This document shows positions 44,602-53,510 of a stretch of DNA of 64,000 bases, one piece after another. Source of the DNA: Natronomonas moolapensis 8.8.11 (GTDB lineage: Archaea > Halobacteriota > Halobacteria > Halobacteriales > Haloarculaceae); assembly GCF_000591055.1 (NCBI RefSeq), contig NC_020388.1:372001-436000 (forward strand), read 5' to 3'. The notes beneath the pieces are model-generated. The model was not told the DNA's origin, did not search any database, and saw only the letters and a program-made list of their open reading frames with translations. Every line of letters starts with the position of its first letter. The stretch's first letter is position 1. A program made the position numbers and the translations under genes.

Positions 44602-45720
44602 GTGAGCACGCTCGTCGTCTACGTCGACCGCAGCGGTGAGGTGTGTCACGACGGCCCCGTCGTCGGGTGGGAGGCCGTCCAGGCGCTCGTGACCGACGTC
44701 GGCCTCGAGGATCCCGAGGACAGCCGGGTCAACTGCCTACTGGAAGCCCTCCACGTCGCCCGCGACCTCCGGGACGGGGGCGAGAAGGCGGTCGTGGCGG
44801 TCGTTCCCGGCGGTGGCGACGGGATCAACAGCCACCGCGCCGTCGCCCGTGGCGTCGAGCGGCTCCGCTCGGAACACGACCTCGACGGCGCCATCGTCGT
44901 GACCGATTCGGCTGGCGACGAGCGCCTCGTCCCCATCATCGAGAGCCGCGTCCGGGTCGACGCGGTCGATCGGGTCGTCGTCCGTCAGTCCCACGACATC
45001 CAGTCGACGTACTACCTGCTGAAGCAGTTCCTCGGCGACGAGGAGTTACGTGGGACAGTGTTAGTCCCTATCGGGGCCGCGCTGTTGGCGTTCCCGCTGC
45101 TTTTGTTGTTCGCTGACCTCGCGGTGGCGGTATCGGCCATCGCCGGCGTCATCGGCCTGTTCTTGCTTTATAAGGGCCTCGGCGTTGACGCGTTCGTCTC
45201 GACGCTGCCCCTGCGGATCAAGGAGGGCCTCTACTCGGGGCAGGTGTCGCTCGTCACCTACGTCGTCGGTGCCGGATTGGCCCTCATCGGCGTCTTCGCC
45301 GGCGGGATCCGGGCGGCCGGGATGGGCGGCGGCGATCTGCTCGTCGGCCTGCGGTTTCTCTTCGACAGCGTTCCGTGGATGGCCGCGGCCGCAATGGCGG
45401 CGGCGACGGGACGGCTCGTCGACGGCCTCCTCGGCGACGAGGGGGTCTCGAGCGCGCTGATGAACCTTCCGTTCGGCGTCGTCGCCGTCGGGCTCGTCGT
45501 CCGTGGCTTCACCGGCTACTTCCTCGAACGGTCCACTGCCATCGACCCGCTCGCCGTTCCAGCCGTAGAGGCCGGCGTGGTCTCCGTCGACGGGTTCGTC
45601 GTCTCGATTTGGGGCCGACTCGCGCTCTACGTCGCCGTCGGCGTTCTCGTCAGCCTCGTCGGCGTCGGCTTCACATCGCGAATGACGAACGATCGGTCGC
45701 TCGAGGAGCTTCCGGAGTGA
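44602..45720 (+). CDS. DUF373 family membrane protein
   Basis: A 372-residue archaeal protein. The N-terminal soluble part (MSTLVVYVDRSGEVCHDGPVVGWEAV, VVPGGGDGINSHRAVARGVERL) is followed by six or so membrane helices (residues ~150-365). The family is archaeal and uncharacterised. The start is GTG, 48 bases after prf1, so it probably shares that transcript. Confidence 0.88.
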   Translation: MSTLVVYVDRSGEVCHDGPVVGWEAVQALVTDVGLEDPEDSRVNCLLEALHVARDLRDGGEKAVVAVVPGGGDGINSHRAVARGVERLRSEHDLDGAIVVTDSAGDERLVPIIESRVRVDAVDRVVVRQSHDIQSTYYLLKQFLGDEELRGTVLVPIGAALLAFPLLLLFADLAVAVSAIAGVIGLFLLYKGLGVDAFVSTLPLRIKEGLYSGQVSLVTYVVGAGLALIGVFAGGIRAAGMGGGDLLVGLRFLFDSVPWMAAAAMAAATGRLVDGLLGDEGVSSALMNLPFGVVAVGLVVRGFTGYFLERSTAIDPLAVPAVEAGVVSVDGFVVSIWGRLALYVAVGVLVSLVGVGFTSRMTNDRSLEELPE

Positions 45721-45783
45721 CCGCGGCCGGACATGTCGCCGGGCGATCGACGACGGTTTAGCCGTCGCTCGGGTACGCCCGGT

Positions 45784-46509
45784 ATGAACCCGTGGGTGAG
45801 CCTCTTTTCGGGCGGGAAAGACTCCTCGTGGGCGCTGTACCGCGCGCTACAGCGCGGAGCGCCCCTCGAGCGATTGGTTACCGTCCACCCGAGCGGCGAC
45901 TCGTACATGTATCACGTCCCGGCGACCGAACTCGCCGGACTCGCCGCCGAAAGCATCGGCATCCCGCTCGTCGACGTCCGGCCGGCGGACTTCGACGCGA
46001 CCGCCGACTCCGCGGAGGGGTCGGGCGAGCGCGGCGACCGCGAACTCGAGCCGCTCGAGGCGGCCCTCGAGGACCTCGCCGCGGAACTGGGCGGGATCGG
46101 CGGCGTCACTGCCGGTGCTGTCGAGAGCAGCTACCAGACCGATCGGATCCGGGGGATGTGCGACCGCCTCGACGCGGAGCTGTTCGCGCCGCTGTGGCGA
46201 GCGGACCCAAGGGAGTTAGCCGACTCGATGCTCGAGGCCGGCTTCGAGATCACCGTCGTCCGGGTCGCGGCGGCGGGGCTCGATGAGTCGTGGCTCGGGC
46301 GGCGACTCGACGCCGAGGCGTTTGCGGACCTCGAACGGATCGGCGAGGAACGCGGCGTCCACCTCCTCGGGGAGGGAGGGGAGTTCGAGACGCTCGTCAC
46401 CGACGGCCCGCACATGGACCGGCCCATCCGGCTCGAGTACGACACCGAGTTCGACGGGATGCGCGGGACGGTGCGAATCACCGACGCGTGGCTCGGCGCC
46501 TCCGAATAG
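45784..46509 (+). CDS. dph6: Diphthine-ammonia ligase-like ATP pyrophosphatase
   Basis: Catalyses (by family) the final amidation of diphthamide on elongation factor 2. The 241-residue N-type PP-loop protein starts MNPWVSLFSGGKDSSWALYRAL (SGGKDS loop), and the later LFAPLWRADPRELADSMLEAGFEITVVRVAAAGLDESWLGR and LGEGGEFETLVTDGP segments are diagnostic of the Dph6/MJ0570 family. The ATG at 45784 is selected because the family begins right before the PP-loop. Confidence 0.92.
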   Translation: MNPWVSLFSGGKDSSWALYRALQRGAPLERLVTVHPSGDSYMYHVPATELAGLAAESIGIPLVDVRPADFDATADSAEGSGERGDRELEPLEAALEDLAAELGGIGGVTAGAVESSYQTDRIRGMCDRLDAELFAPLWRADPRELADSMLEAGFEITVVRVAAAGLDESWLGRRLDAEAFADLERIGEERGVHLLGEGGEFETLVTDGPHMDRPIRLEYDTEFDGMRGTVRITDAWLGASE

Positions 46510-46554
46510 AACCGAGCGGGGGCGAACCGGCCTCGTAGTGGTGTCGGGCGGAGT

Positions 46555-46603
46555 GGCGAACAGGCGGCACGGACGCTACGACGACCCGTGTGCCGCGCTC
46601 GCG
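46555..46603 (+). repeat. Hairpin repeat, copy B
   Basis: The second copy of the 49-base element at 2434-2482, aligned without gaps. Here the arms GGCGGCACGG and CCGTGTGCCGC pair, leaving a loop of about 12 bases. It lies about 160 bases before the nucleotidyltransferase ATG, similar to the distance of copy A from hef. The rest of the 253-base gap holds an AACACTTATC promoter element (about 46731) and no gene. Confidence 0.5.
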
Positions 46604-46762
46604 GAAGGTTCCGGTCGCGTCGGGGGGTGCCCACGTCCCCGCAACCGCCTCGGCGGGCCGTCGCGTCGGTCAGGTCACGCCGTCGGTGGCCCCGTCTTCG
46701 TATGTAAATCCGCGGGCGACGGACGAAAAAACACTTATCGGCGGCTGCTGTCGGTCGAACCA

Positions 46763-47734
46763 ATGAAAGCAGTCGTCCTCGCCGGGGGGTACGCGACGCG
46801 TCTGTGGCCCGTCACTAAACACCGGCCGAAAATGTTGTTGCCGGTCGGCAACACGACGGTGATCGACCGGATCTTCGAGTCGCTCGAGGCTGACGACCGG
46901 ATCGAGTCGGTGTACGTCTCGACGAACGAGCGCTTCGCCTCGGCGTTCGAGACCCATCTTGAGGACAGCGACTTCGAGAAGCCGACACTCTCGGTCGAGG
47001 AAACGACCGACGAAGACGAGAAGTTCGGCGTCGTCGGCGCGCTCGCCCAGCTCGTCGACCGCGAGGGGATCGACGACGACCTGCTCGTCGTCGCGGGCGA
47101 CAACCTCATTGGATTCGACCTCCCGGCGTTCGTCGATTTCTTCGAAGCCGGCGGCACGGCGAGTCTCGCCGCCTACGACGTCGGCGACCGCGAGAAGGCC
47201 AAATCCTATGGTCTCGTGGAGCTGGACGGCGACCGCGTGGTCGACTTCCAGGAGAAACCCGACGAGCCAAAGAGTACGCTCGTCTCGATCGCCTGCTATG
47301 GCTTTTCCCGCGAGTCGCTCCGCTTCGAGGAGTACCTCGAAGACGGGAACAACCCCGACGAGCCAGGGTGGTTTATTCAGTGGCTCCAGCGCCGCGAGGC
47401 GGTCCGCGCGTTCGTCTTCGAGGAGCCGTGGTTCGATATCGGGACGCCCCAGTCGTACCTCGACGCGGTCGCCTGGGAACTCGACGGCGACAGCGTCATC
47501 GCCGAGTCGGCGCGCGTCGAACGATCGACGATCGGCGAGAACGTCCACGTGATGCCCGACGCGGAGATCGTCGACTCGACGCTCGACGGCTCGCTCGTCT
47601 TCGAGGGGGCCACCATCGAGGGGTGTGAGATCCACGACACGATCATCGACCGGGAGACTCACATCGAGGACGTCGACCTCGCGGGCGCGCTCATCGGTGC
47701 GCACACGCAGTTGCGGAACGGCGACGACGGGTGA
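46763..47734 (+). CDS. Sugar-phosphate nucleotidyltransferase
   Basis: Forms NDP-sugars from sugar-1-phosphate and NTP for S-layer or archaellin glycosylation and polysaccharides. The 323-residue protein carries the signature MKAVVLAGGYATRLWPVTKHRPKMLLPVGNTTVIDRI, a nucleotide-binding core and C-terminal left-handed beta-helix hexapeptides (VERSTIGENVHVMPDAEIVDSTLDGSLVFEGATIEGCEI). It resembles glucose-1-phosphate thymidylyl/uridylyltransferases; the exact sugar is not predictable. Confidence 0.9.
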   Translation: MKAVVLAGGYATRLWPVTKHRPKMLLPVGNTTVIDRIFESLEADDRIESVYVSTNERFASAFETHLEDSDFEKPTLSVEETTDEDEKFGVVGALAQLVDREGIDDDLLVVAGDNLIGFDLPAFVDFFEAGGTASLAAYDVGDREKAKSYGLVELDGDRVVDFQEKPDEPKSTLVSIACYGFSRESLRFEEYLEDGNNPDEPGWFIQWLQRREAVRAFVFEEPWFDIGTPQSYLDAVAWELDGDSVIAESARVERSTIGENVHVMPDAEIVDSTLDGSLVFEGATIEGCEIHDTIIDRETHIEDVDLAGALIGAHTQLRNGDDG

Positions 47735-47850
47735 GGACAGGCATCGGGCTGGAGTAGGCTGCCCCACGCGATCGTGTGGAGCGGGGAGCAGCCATCGGTC
47801 CGCTCGGAGAGCGCCGATACCGTTTTTTCGCCCGCCGGCGAACCGGGTGC

Positions 47851-48141
47851 ATGGAGGGCACAGAGCAGACCACTCGACAGCGGATCGCGGCGTTGCTCCG
47901 CGAGGAGCCCGCCGAGGCCGGCCGCATCGCGACCGAGTTCGGGATCACGGCGGCCGCGGCGCTGTCACACGTCGAACACATCGCGAAATCCCTGGAGGGT
48001 ACCGACGAGCAACTGCTCGCGGCACCGCCGGAGTGTCTGGAGTGTGGGTTCGCAGACTTCGACGACCTGATCAACCGACCCTCGAGGTGCCCCGAGTGTA
48101 AAGCCGAGAGCGTCGCCGAACCGACGTTCACCGTCCGGTGA
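47851..48141 (+). CDS. HTH and zinc-ribbon transcription regulator-like protein
   Basis: A 96-residue protein. An N-terminal winged-helix (RIAALLREEPAEAGRIATEFGITAAAALSHVEHIAKSL) precedes a C-terminal zinc ribbon with CLECGFADF and CPECKAES. This matches the COG3357-type predicted archaeal transcription regulators. The start at 47851 is taken because the domain begins there, and the TATA-less upstream extension is Arg-rich. It lies upstream of the moxR operon but its target is unknown. Confidence 0.85.
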   Translation: MEGTEQTTRQRIAALLREEPAEAGRIATEFGITAAAALSHVEHIAKSLEGTDEQLLAAPPECLECGFADFDDLINRPSRCPECKAESVAEPTFTVR

Positions 48142-48273
48142 GGACTCGTCGGTTGCGTGGCGGTCCCTGCCGGCCCCGCAGTGCTTACGTCGATGGAGGC
48201 CGTTCAAACGGTAATGAGACGTGCTGACGCATCGGGAGGCGAGGGCTCGGCCGCCGCCGGCGGCTAGCCACCG

Positions 48274-49245
48274 ATGACCGACGCGAGCGAGGCGGCCGAC
48301 GGGACGGCGCTCGGAGGGGCCATCGACGCCGAGCGCGCCGGTGAGATCGCGCGCGCGGTCGTCGAGAACGTCCGGGGCGTCATCGTGGGCAACGACGAGG
48401 CGATCGAGTTGCTCGTCGCCGGCTTCCTCGGCGGCGGTCATGTACTCGTCGAGGACGTCCCGGGGGTCGGAAAGACGATGCTGGCGCGCGCGCTCGCGGC
48501 GTCCGTCGAGTGCTCCTTCGAGCGCGTTCAGTTCACGCCCGACCTGCTCCCCGCCGACATCACCGGCACGAACGTCTACAACCGCAAGAGCGAGTCTTTC
48601 GAGTTCCGACCGGGACCGATCTTCGCGAACGTCGTGCTGGCCGACGAGATCAACCGCGCCCCGCCGAAGACGCAGGCGGCGATGCTCGAGGCGATGGCGG
48701 AGACCCAGGTCACCGTCGACGGCCGGACGCACCCGATGTCCGACCCCTTCGCTGTCGTCGCGACCCAGAACTCGATCGAACGCGAGCGAACGTACGAACT
48801 CCCCGCGGCGGAACTCGATCGGTTCATGCTCCGGTTGCGACTGGGGTATCCTGACGCCGACGAGGAGGCGACCGTCATCGATCGGGCGATCGGCGGCCAC
48901 GCCATCGAGGCGGTGACGCCGGTCGCGTCGACAGACGAACTGCGAGCCGTCCGGGCGGCAGCCGACAACGTCGAGGTCCGAGAACCGCTCCGGGCGTACG
49001 TTGCCCGGATCGCTCGCTACACCCGCGAGCACGCCGCGTTGGGCGCGAGTCCCCGAGGGTCGATCGCGCTGGTCCGGGCCGCACAGGGGCGGGCGATTAT
49101 CGGGTCCCGCCCGTACGCCGTCCCCGACGATGTACAGGCGATGGCCCCGCACGTCCTCCCACACCGGCTCCGGACCGACCGCGGCGACACCGACGCCGAA
49201 GGAATCGTCTCCGACGCCCTCGAGTCGGTGCCGGTGGAGGTGTAG
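48274..49245 (+). CDS. MoxR-family AAA+ ATPase
   Basis: A 323-residue AAA+ ATPase of the MoxR/RavA branch: GVIVGNDEAIELLVAGFLGGGHVLVEDVPGVGKTMLARALA (Walker A), VLADEINRAPPKTQAAMLEAM (Walker B), FAVVATQNSIERERTYELPAAELDRFM (sensor 1) and the lid. MoxR proteins act as chaperones that mature or insert metal into partner proteins, usually DUF58/VWA proteins encoded beside them, as here. It is followed 2 bases later by the DUF58 gene. Confidence 0.93.
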   Translation: MTDASEAADGTALGGAIDAERAGEIARAVVENVRGVIVGNDEAIELLVAGFLGGGHVLVEDVPGVGKTMLARALAASVECSFERVQFTPDLLPADITGTNVYNRKSESFEFRPGPIFANVVLADEINRAPPKTQAAMLEAMAETQVTVDGRTHPMSDPFAVVATQNSIERERTYELPAAELDRFMLRLRLGYPDADEEATVIDRAIGGHAIEAVTPVASTDELRAVRAAADNVEVREPLRAYVARIARYTREHAALGASPRGSIALVRAAQGRAIIGSRPYAVPDDVQAMAPHVLPHRLRTDRGDTDAEGIVSDALESVPVEV

Positions 49246-49247
49246 CC

Positions 49248-50297
49248 GTGACCGCTCTCCGTCGGATTCGCCCGACGCGCCGGGGAACCGGCGTCGCCTT
49301 CGCCGTCGCCTTCGCCGGCGCCATCGCCGCGCTCGGGGGCACCCGGTCGCTCGACGCGGTCGCCGTCCCCGCCGCCGTTGCGTTGGTGGTCGGCGCGGCA
49401 CAACTGGCGCGCGCCGACCGCCCACGGGTCCGGCGGACGGACCCCGAACCGGGCGCGCCCGGGGAGCGACGCGCCGTGACGGTGTCGGTCGACTCCGCGG
49501 TCCCCTGTACCGTCGTCGAGCCGGTCGGCGAGAAGCTCGCGGTTGTCGACACCCCGGGCGGTCGGGGCGAGGGGGCAGATCGTCCGGGGGGAGAGACCGA
49601 GGTGATAGAGGCCGTCGGCCACGGTGGCACCTTCGAGTACGCCGTCGAACTCGGTCGTCGGGGGGAACATCGACTCGGCCCGGCCCGCTGTCGGCTCGTC
49701 GATTCGCTGGGGCTGTTCCGGGCTACGGTCCCCACCGAGGGCGGCACGACGGCGCTCGTTCACCCCGAGATTCGGGCGATCGACCCGACCGCGCTGCCGG
49801 CGACGGGCCGGGAGCCGTACGGCGACGACCGATCGACGTTCGATCGGCTCCGCGAATACACCCCCGGCGATTCCCTCCGCGACATCCACTGGCGGGCGAG
49901 CGCGAAGCGACCGGACGAGGGGTTTCTGATCGCGGAGTACAGCGGTCGCTCCGGAAGCGCGGGGATCACGCTCGTCGGCGAGTCCGGGCGAGGCGGGGCC
50001 GACGCGATGGCGTCGGCGGTCGCGAGCCTCGCGGTCCACCTCGTCGCGGCCGGGGAGACGGTCACCGTCGTCGTCCCCGACGGCGAGCGATCCGCCCGCC
50101 CCGGCGAGACAGGGGGCGTCCTCCGAGTGCTCGCGCTGACCGACGGCGGCGAGTGTACTGCCGCCGAACGGGCCCGGGCGGACGTCCGGGTTCGGGCCGA
50201 GGGCGGAGCGGCGACGGTCACGGCCTCGGACCGGAGCGTCGGGTTCGACGCCCTCTCGACGCCTCCGAGCCGAAAGAGAGGGGAGGTACCGGGATGA
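49248..50297 (+). CDS. DUF58 domain-containing protein
   Basis: A 349-residue partner of the MoxR ATPase, starting at GTG 49248. Two N-terminal membrane helices (GVAFAVAFAGAIAALGG, AVPAAVALVVGAAQLA) are followed by an Ig/beta-like region and the DUF58 core: LREYTPGDSLRDIHWRASAKRPDEGFLIAEYSG. This core resembles a VWA-like fold but a complete MIDAS is not evident. The stop overlaps the start of the transglutaminase gene (ATGA at 50294-50297). Confidence 0.92.
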   Translation: MTALRRIRPTRRGTGVAFAVAFAGAIAALGGTRSLDAVAVPAAVALVVGAAQLARADRPRVRRTDPEPGAPGERRAVTVSVDSAVPCTVVEPVGEKLAVVDTPGGRGEGADRPGGETEVIEAVGHGGTFEYAVELGRRGEHRLGPARCRLVDSLGLFRATVPTEGGTTALVHPEIRAIDPTALPATGREPYGDDRSTFDRLREYTPGDSLRDIHWRASAKRPDEGFLIAEYSGRSGSAGITLVGESGRGGADAMASAVASLAVHLVAAGETVTVVVPDGERSARPGETGGVLRVLALTDGGECTAAERARADVRVRAEGGAATVTASDRSVGFDALSTPPSRKRGEVPG

Positions 50298-52486
50298 GCG
50301 TCGGCGCGGGACGGGCACTCGCCTCGCTTCGGGCCGCAACCGGACGGGCAACCACCGCAGTCGGGCGTCGGGCGGCCCGCCTGCTCGCGCTCGGGGGCGT
50401 CGCCGCGGTGCTCGGCGCCTCGGTGGCCGTGCTGTACGGGGTCGTCGTCGTCACCGGCGACCCGGGGACGTTCTCGCTCGTCGTCGCCGGGGCGGCCCTC
50501 GCCGGGACGCTCGCCGCGAGGCTGGTTCGGCCGCGCACGGCGACGCTACTCGCGCTCGCCGTCGGCGGTCTCGGGGGGCATCTGTACCTCCGATCGCTGC
50601 CCAGCGGCGTCGAGTTCCTCGCCGTGCTCGTGCCGATGCTCGGGGACGCCGCCGCGTTGTTGTCGGGGCTGTCGATTCTCCGGATCGTCAACGCCGACCT
50701 CTGGGCGCTCTCGGCGGTCCCGGTGCCGGTGTTTTTGTCGTGGTATCTCGCCCTCCGGCGGCGCTACGTCGCCGCGAGCGCGGTAGCGGGGACCGCACTC
50801 GGCGTGTTGGCGCTGACCGGAGACGCGACGACCGCCGAGACGCTCGCGGGGGCCGTCGGCGCGACGGTCGCCGCCGCCGTCGGGGACTGCGATCGCCGGG
50901 GCGAACGGCTCGGAAACGCCGACGGCGTCGTCGTCGTGATCGCGGCGATGCTCGTCACGACGCTGTTCGTCGGCGCCCTTCCGGGCGCGTTCGGTTCGGC
51001 CCTGCCGGGCGGCGGCGACGACGGGTCGACGATCGAGTCGAGCCTGCTGTACGCCGGCGACAGTCTCGCCGTCGCCGGATCGATCGACCTCTCGCCGGAG
51101 CGTCGATACGTCGTCGAGGCCGAGGAGCCGGCCTACTGGCGGGTCGGCACCTACGACCGATACACCGGTGAGGGGTGGGTCCGGAGCGGCTCGACCCGGG
51201 GGTACGACGGCCGACTCGCGGGGCCGCCGGGCGAGAGCCGGACGCTCGAACAGACCTACACCGCCGCGTCGTCGATCGCGACGCTGCCGGCGGCCCGGCG
51301 GCCGACACGCATCGGGGACGTTCCGGTGCCGGTCCGAGTCACGGACGGCGGGAGCTTCGAGCCGGCGAGCCCGCTGCAGCCCGGCGAGTCCTACCGCGTC
51401 GACAGCGAGATTCCCACTGGGCGGCCCGAGGAGTTCCGGGCGGCGGGCACCGACTACCCCGAGAGCGTCGAGACGCGATACACCCAACTGCCGAGCGACA
51501 CGCCGGATCGGGTCGCCGAGCGGACGGCGCGGCTGACCGCGAACGCCGAGAACCCCTACGACACCGCCCGGGTGCTCGAGTACTGGTTCCGAACGGAATA
51601 CGAGTACAGCCTCGACGTCGATCGCCCCCGGGGGAACGTCGCCGACGGCTTTCTGTTCGGGATGGAGTCGGGCTACTGTGTGTACTTCGCGACGACGATG
51701 GTGACGATGCTTCGGACCCAGGGGATTCCGGCCCGCTTCGCCGTCGGCTACACGCCCGGCGAGGCGGTCGCCGACGACGAGTGGATCGTCCGGGGATACA
51801 ACTCCCACGCGTGGGCCGAGGTGTATCTCCCGGGCCACGGCTGGATCGAGTTCGATCCGACGCCCCCGACGCCCCGCGAGGCGACCGAGCGGGCGGTTCT
51901 CGGCGACGACGACTCCCAGGGGGCGACGACGGGGACCGAAACGGTCGACTCGACGGATGTGGCAGGGGGCGAGGCGGCAGACACACCGACGCCCGGCGTC
52001 GGGGGGACGGGCGACGTCGGCGTCGATCCGGTCGCGGCGGCGGATCGACGCGCGGACGGAGACGACCGTTCGCTGCTCCCGTCGGTCCCGCTGCCGGGCC
52101 GGGAAGCGGTGGGTGTCGCGCTCGTCGCCGCACTCGTTTTCCTCACCGCCCGTCGCCGCGGTCTCGGACGGCGCGTCTACCGGGCGGTCTGGCTCCGGCG
52201 GCTCCCGCGAGGCGACCCTGGCGACGTGGTCGTCGGCGCGTACCGACGAGCCGTCTACCTCGAGGAGCGCCGTGGAGAGGAGATGTGCCCAAGCGAGACG
52301 CCAAGGGGGTTTCTCGACGGGGACGAACGCCTCGAGCGGATCGCCGAGCGATACGAGCGAGCGCGCTACGGCGGCGGCGTCGACGCGACGGCCGCGGCCG
52401 GGGCACGGTCGGATCTGGCTGATCTGCTCGCGGAGCGCTCTCGGGTGCCGTGGCGTCGCGAACCGCCCGAGGAGGGGTCCCGATAG
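50294..52486 (+). CDS. Transglutaminase-like membrane protein
   Basis: A 730-residue membrane protein. About seven helices at the N-terminus (residues ~25-240) lead to a large outside loop with a transglutaminase-like domain. The triad is Cys462 (SGYCVYFATTMVTMLR), His505 (NSHAWAEVYLPGHGW) and Asp521 (IEFDPTPP). A Thr/Asp-rich linker precedes one last helix (AVGVALVAALVFLTA) and a cytoplasmic DUF4129-like tail. Together with MoxR and DUF58 it forms the widespread moxR-DUF58-transglutaminase module whose role is unknown in haloarchaea; cell-envelope protein processing is the usual guess. The ATG overlaps the DUF58 stop. Confidence 0.9.
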   Translation: MSVGAGRALASLRAATGRATTAVGRRAARLLALGGVAAVLGASVAVLYGVVVVTGDPGTFSLVVAGAALAGTLAARLVRPRTATLLALAVGGLGGHLYLRSLPSGVEFLAVLVPMLGDAAALLSGLSILRIVNADLWALSAVPVPVFLSWYLALRRRYVAASAVAGTALGVLALTGDATTAETLAGAVGATVAAAVGDCDRRGERLGNADGVVVVIAAMLVTTLFVGALPGAFGSALPGGGDDGSTIESSLLYAGDSLAVAGSIDLSPERRYVVEAEEPAYWRVGTYDRYTGEGWVRSGSTRGYDGRLAGPPGESRTLEQTYTAASSIATLPAARRPTRIGDVPVPVRVTDGGSFEPASPLQPGESYRVDSEIPTGRPEEFRAAGTDYPESVETRYTQLPSDTPDRVAERTARLTANAENPYDTARVLEYWFRTEYEYSLDVDRPRGNVADGFLFGMESGYCVYFATTMVTMLRTQGIPARFAVGYTPGEAVADDEWIVRGYNSHAWAEVYLPGHGWIEFDPTPPTPREATERAVLGDDDSQGATTGTETVDSTDVAGGEAADTPTPGVGGTGDVGVDPVAAADRRADGDDRSLLPSVPLPGREAVGVALVAALVFLTARRRGLGRRVYRAVWLRRLPRGDPGDVVVGAYRRAVYLEERRGEEMCPSETPRGFLDGDERLERIAERYERARYGGGVDATAAAGARSDLADLLAERSRVPWRREPPEEGSR

Positions 52487-52488
52487 TG

Positions 52489-52496
52489 TTTAATAC
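52489..52496 (+). promoter_or_regulatory. TATA box of the aIF1 gene
   Basis: TTTAATAC lies 26-33 bases before the ATG at 52522, directly after the transglutaminase stop, so aIF1 has its own promoter. Confidence 0.6.
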
Positions 52497-52521
52497 AGCC
52501 GTCGTGTAAGCCCGAATTGTA

Positions 52522-52815
52522 ATGTCGGAAGTCTGCTCGACGTGTGGACTCCCTGAGGAACTCTGCGTCTGCGAGGACGTCGCCAAAGAGTCCCAGGAGA
52601 TCAACATCCGCATCGACGAGCGCCGATACGGTAAGGAGGTAACGGTCATCGAAGGGTTCGATCCGCGGGACGTCGACATGGATTCGCTGTCGAGCGATCT
52701 GAAATCGAAGTTCGCCTGCGGCGGCACCGTCGAAGACGATTCGATCGAACTCCAGGGCAACCATCTCGGGCGCGTCGAGGATTTCCTGCAGGAGAAGGGG
52801 TTCAATGTCGCCTGA
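52522..52815 (+). CDS. Translation initiation factor aIF1 (SUI1 family)
   Basis: Helps select the start codon on the small ribosomal subunit. The 97-residue protein begins with a zinc-finger-like N-terminus ([15 protein letters not shown]), followed by the SUI1 fold: [63 protein letters not shown], including the KFACGGT loop. The length and sequence match other haloarchaeal aIF1 proteins. Confidence 0.95.
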   Translation: MSEVCSTCGLPEELCVCEDVAKESQEINIRIDERRYGKEVTVIEGFDPRDVDMDSLSSDLKSKFACGGTVEDDSIELQGNHLGRVEDFLQEKGFNVA

Positions 52816-52940
52816 AACCCGATAGCCACGCGTCGAGTACTCGTTTTTGCTTTCTGTCGGCCCGTCGCCGCCGTACCCCTATGCGACACCGACGGTCGCT
52901 CGACCGGGGCGCACACCGGAGCCCGAGCGGCCGAACGCGT

Positions 52941-53300
52941 TCAAAAGGGCGCGTCGGGCCCCTCGCCGCGCGTCGCCGTCGCCTCTCCCTCGGATTCGAC
53001 CTCGTAGGACCATCCCTCGAGTCCGGATTCCAGCGAGTCGACCCGTCCGTCGAAGCTCTCGAAGGAGCCAATGAGTCGCGCCGCCTGCACGCTCGCCTGC
53101 CCGTGCGGACAGACCGTCACGACTCGCTCGTCGCCGTCGAACTCCTCGATCCGCCCGGTCAGTTCCGCGAAGGGGACGTTCTCGCTTCCGGGGATATGCC
53201 GCCGTCTGAACTGCCCCGGCGAGCGGATGTCGACGACCCGCGGCGGCGTCTCGGCGTCCAGCAGTTCCTTTAGCTTCTCGGCGGTAATCTCGCCGTCCAT
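52941..53300 (-). CDS. Rhodanese-like domain protein with altered active loop
   Basis: A single-domain 119-residue rhodanese (VVDIRSPGQFRRRHIPGSENVPFAELTGRIEEF, RVVTVCPHGQAS). Cys64 heads the six-residue active loop CPHGQAS, which is typical of PspE/GlpE-like sulfurtransferases, but Pro and His replace the more usual residues and the GxR motif is absent. It may be a sulfur carrier with a different acceptor. It is convergent with aIF1 and divergent from the pilin gene. Confidence 0.85.
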   Translation of the reverse strand: MDGEITAEKLKELLDAETPPRVVDIRSPGQFRRRHIPGSENVPFAELTGRIEEFDGDERVVTVCPHGQASVQAARLIGSFESFDGRVDSLESGLEGWSYEVESEGEATATRGEGPDAPF

Positions 53301-53510
53301 GAACGGACATACGTCAGCGCGGATTTAAACGGCCGGGTCGCGAGGGGTTTAAATACCGATGGCACCGCACTCTGGCGACACGTCAGGCTCCCTCGCGTTT
53401 AATACGGATATAGTAACCATCGCAAGTGATTACACATCGATCGCACTGCCGTCGTGCGATCGAGTGTGCAGTGTCTTCCGATCGCTACTAAGTGTCGAAA
53501 AATCGAGACG

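Noticed and set aside
49001-52486. A possible 1161-residue protein over the moxR/DUF58/transglutaminase operon
   Set aside because: The first 431 codons overlap moxR and DUF58 in another frame and are low-complexity Arg/Gly; the real protein begins at 50294.
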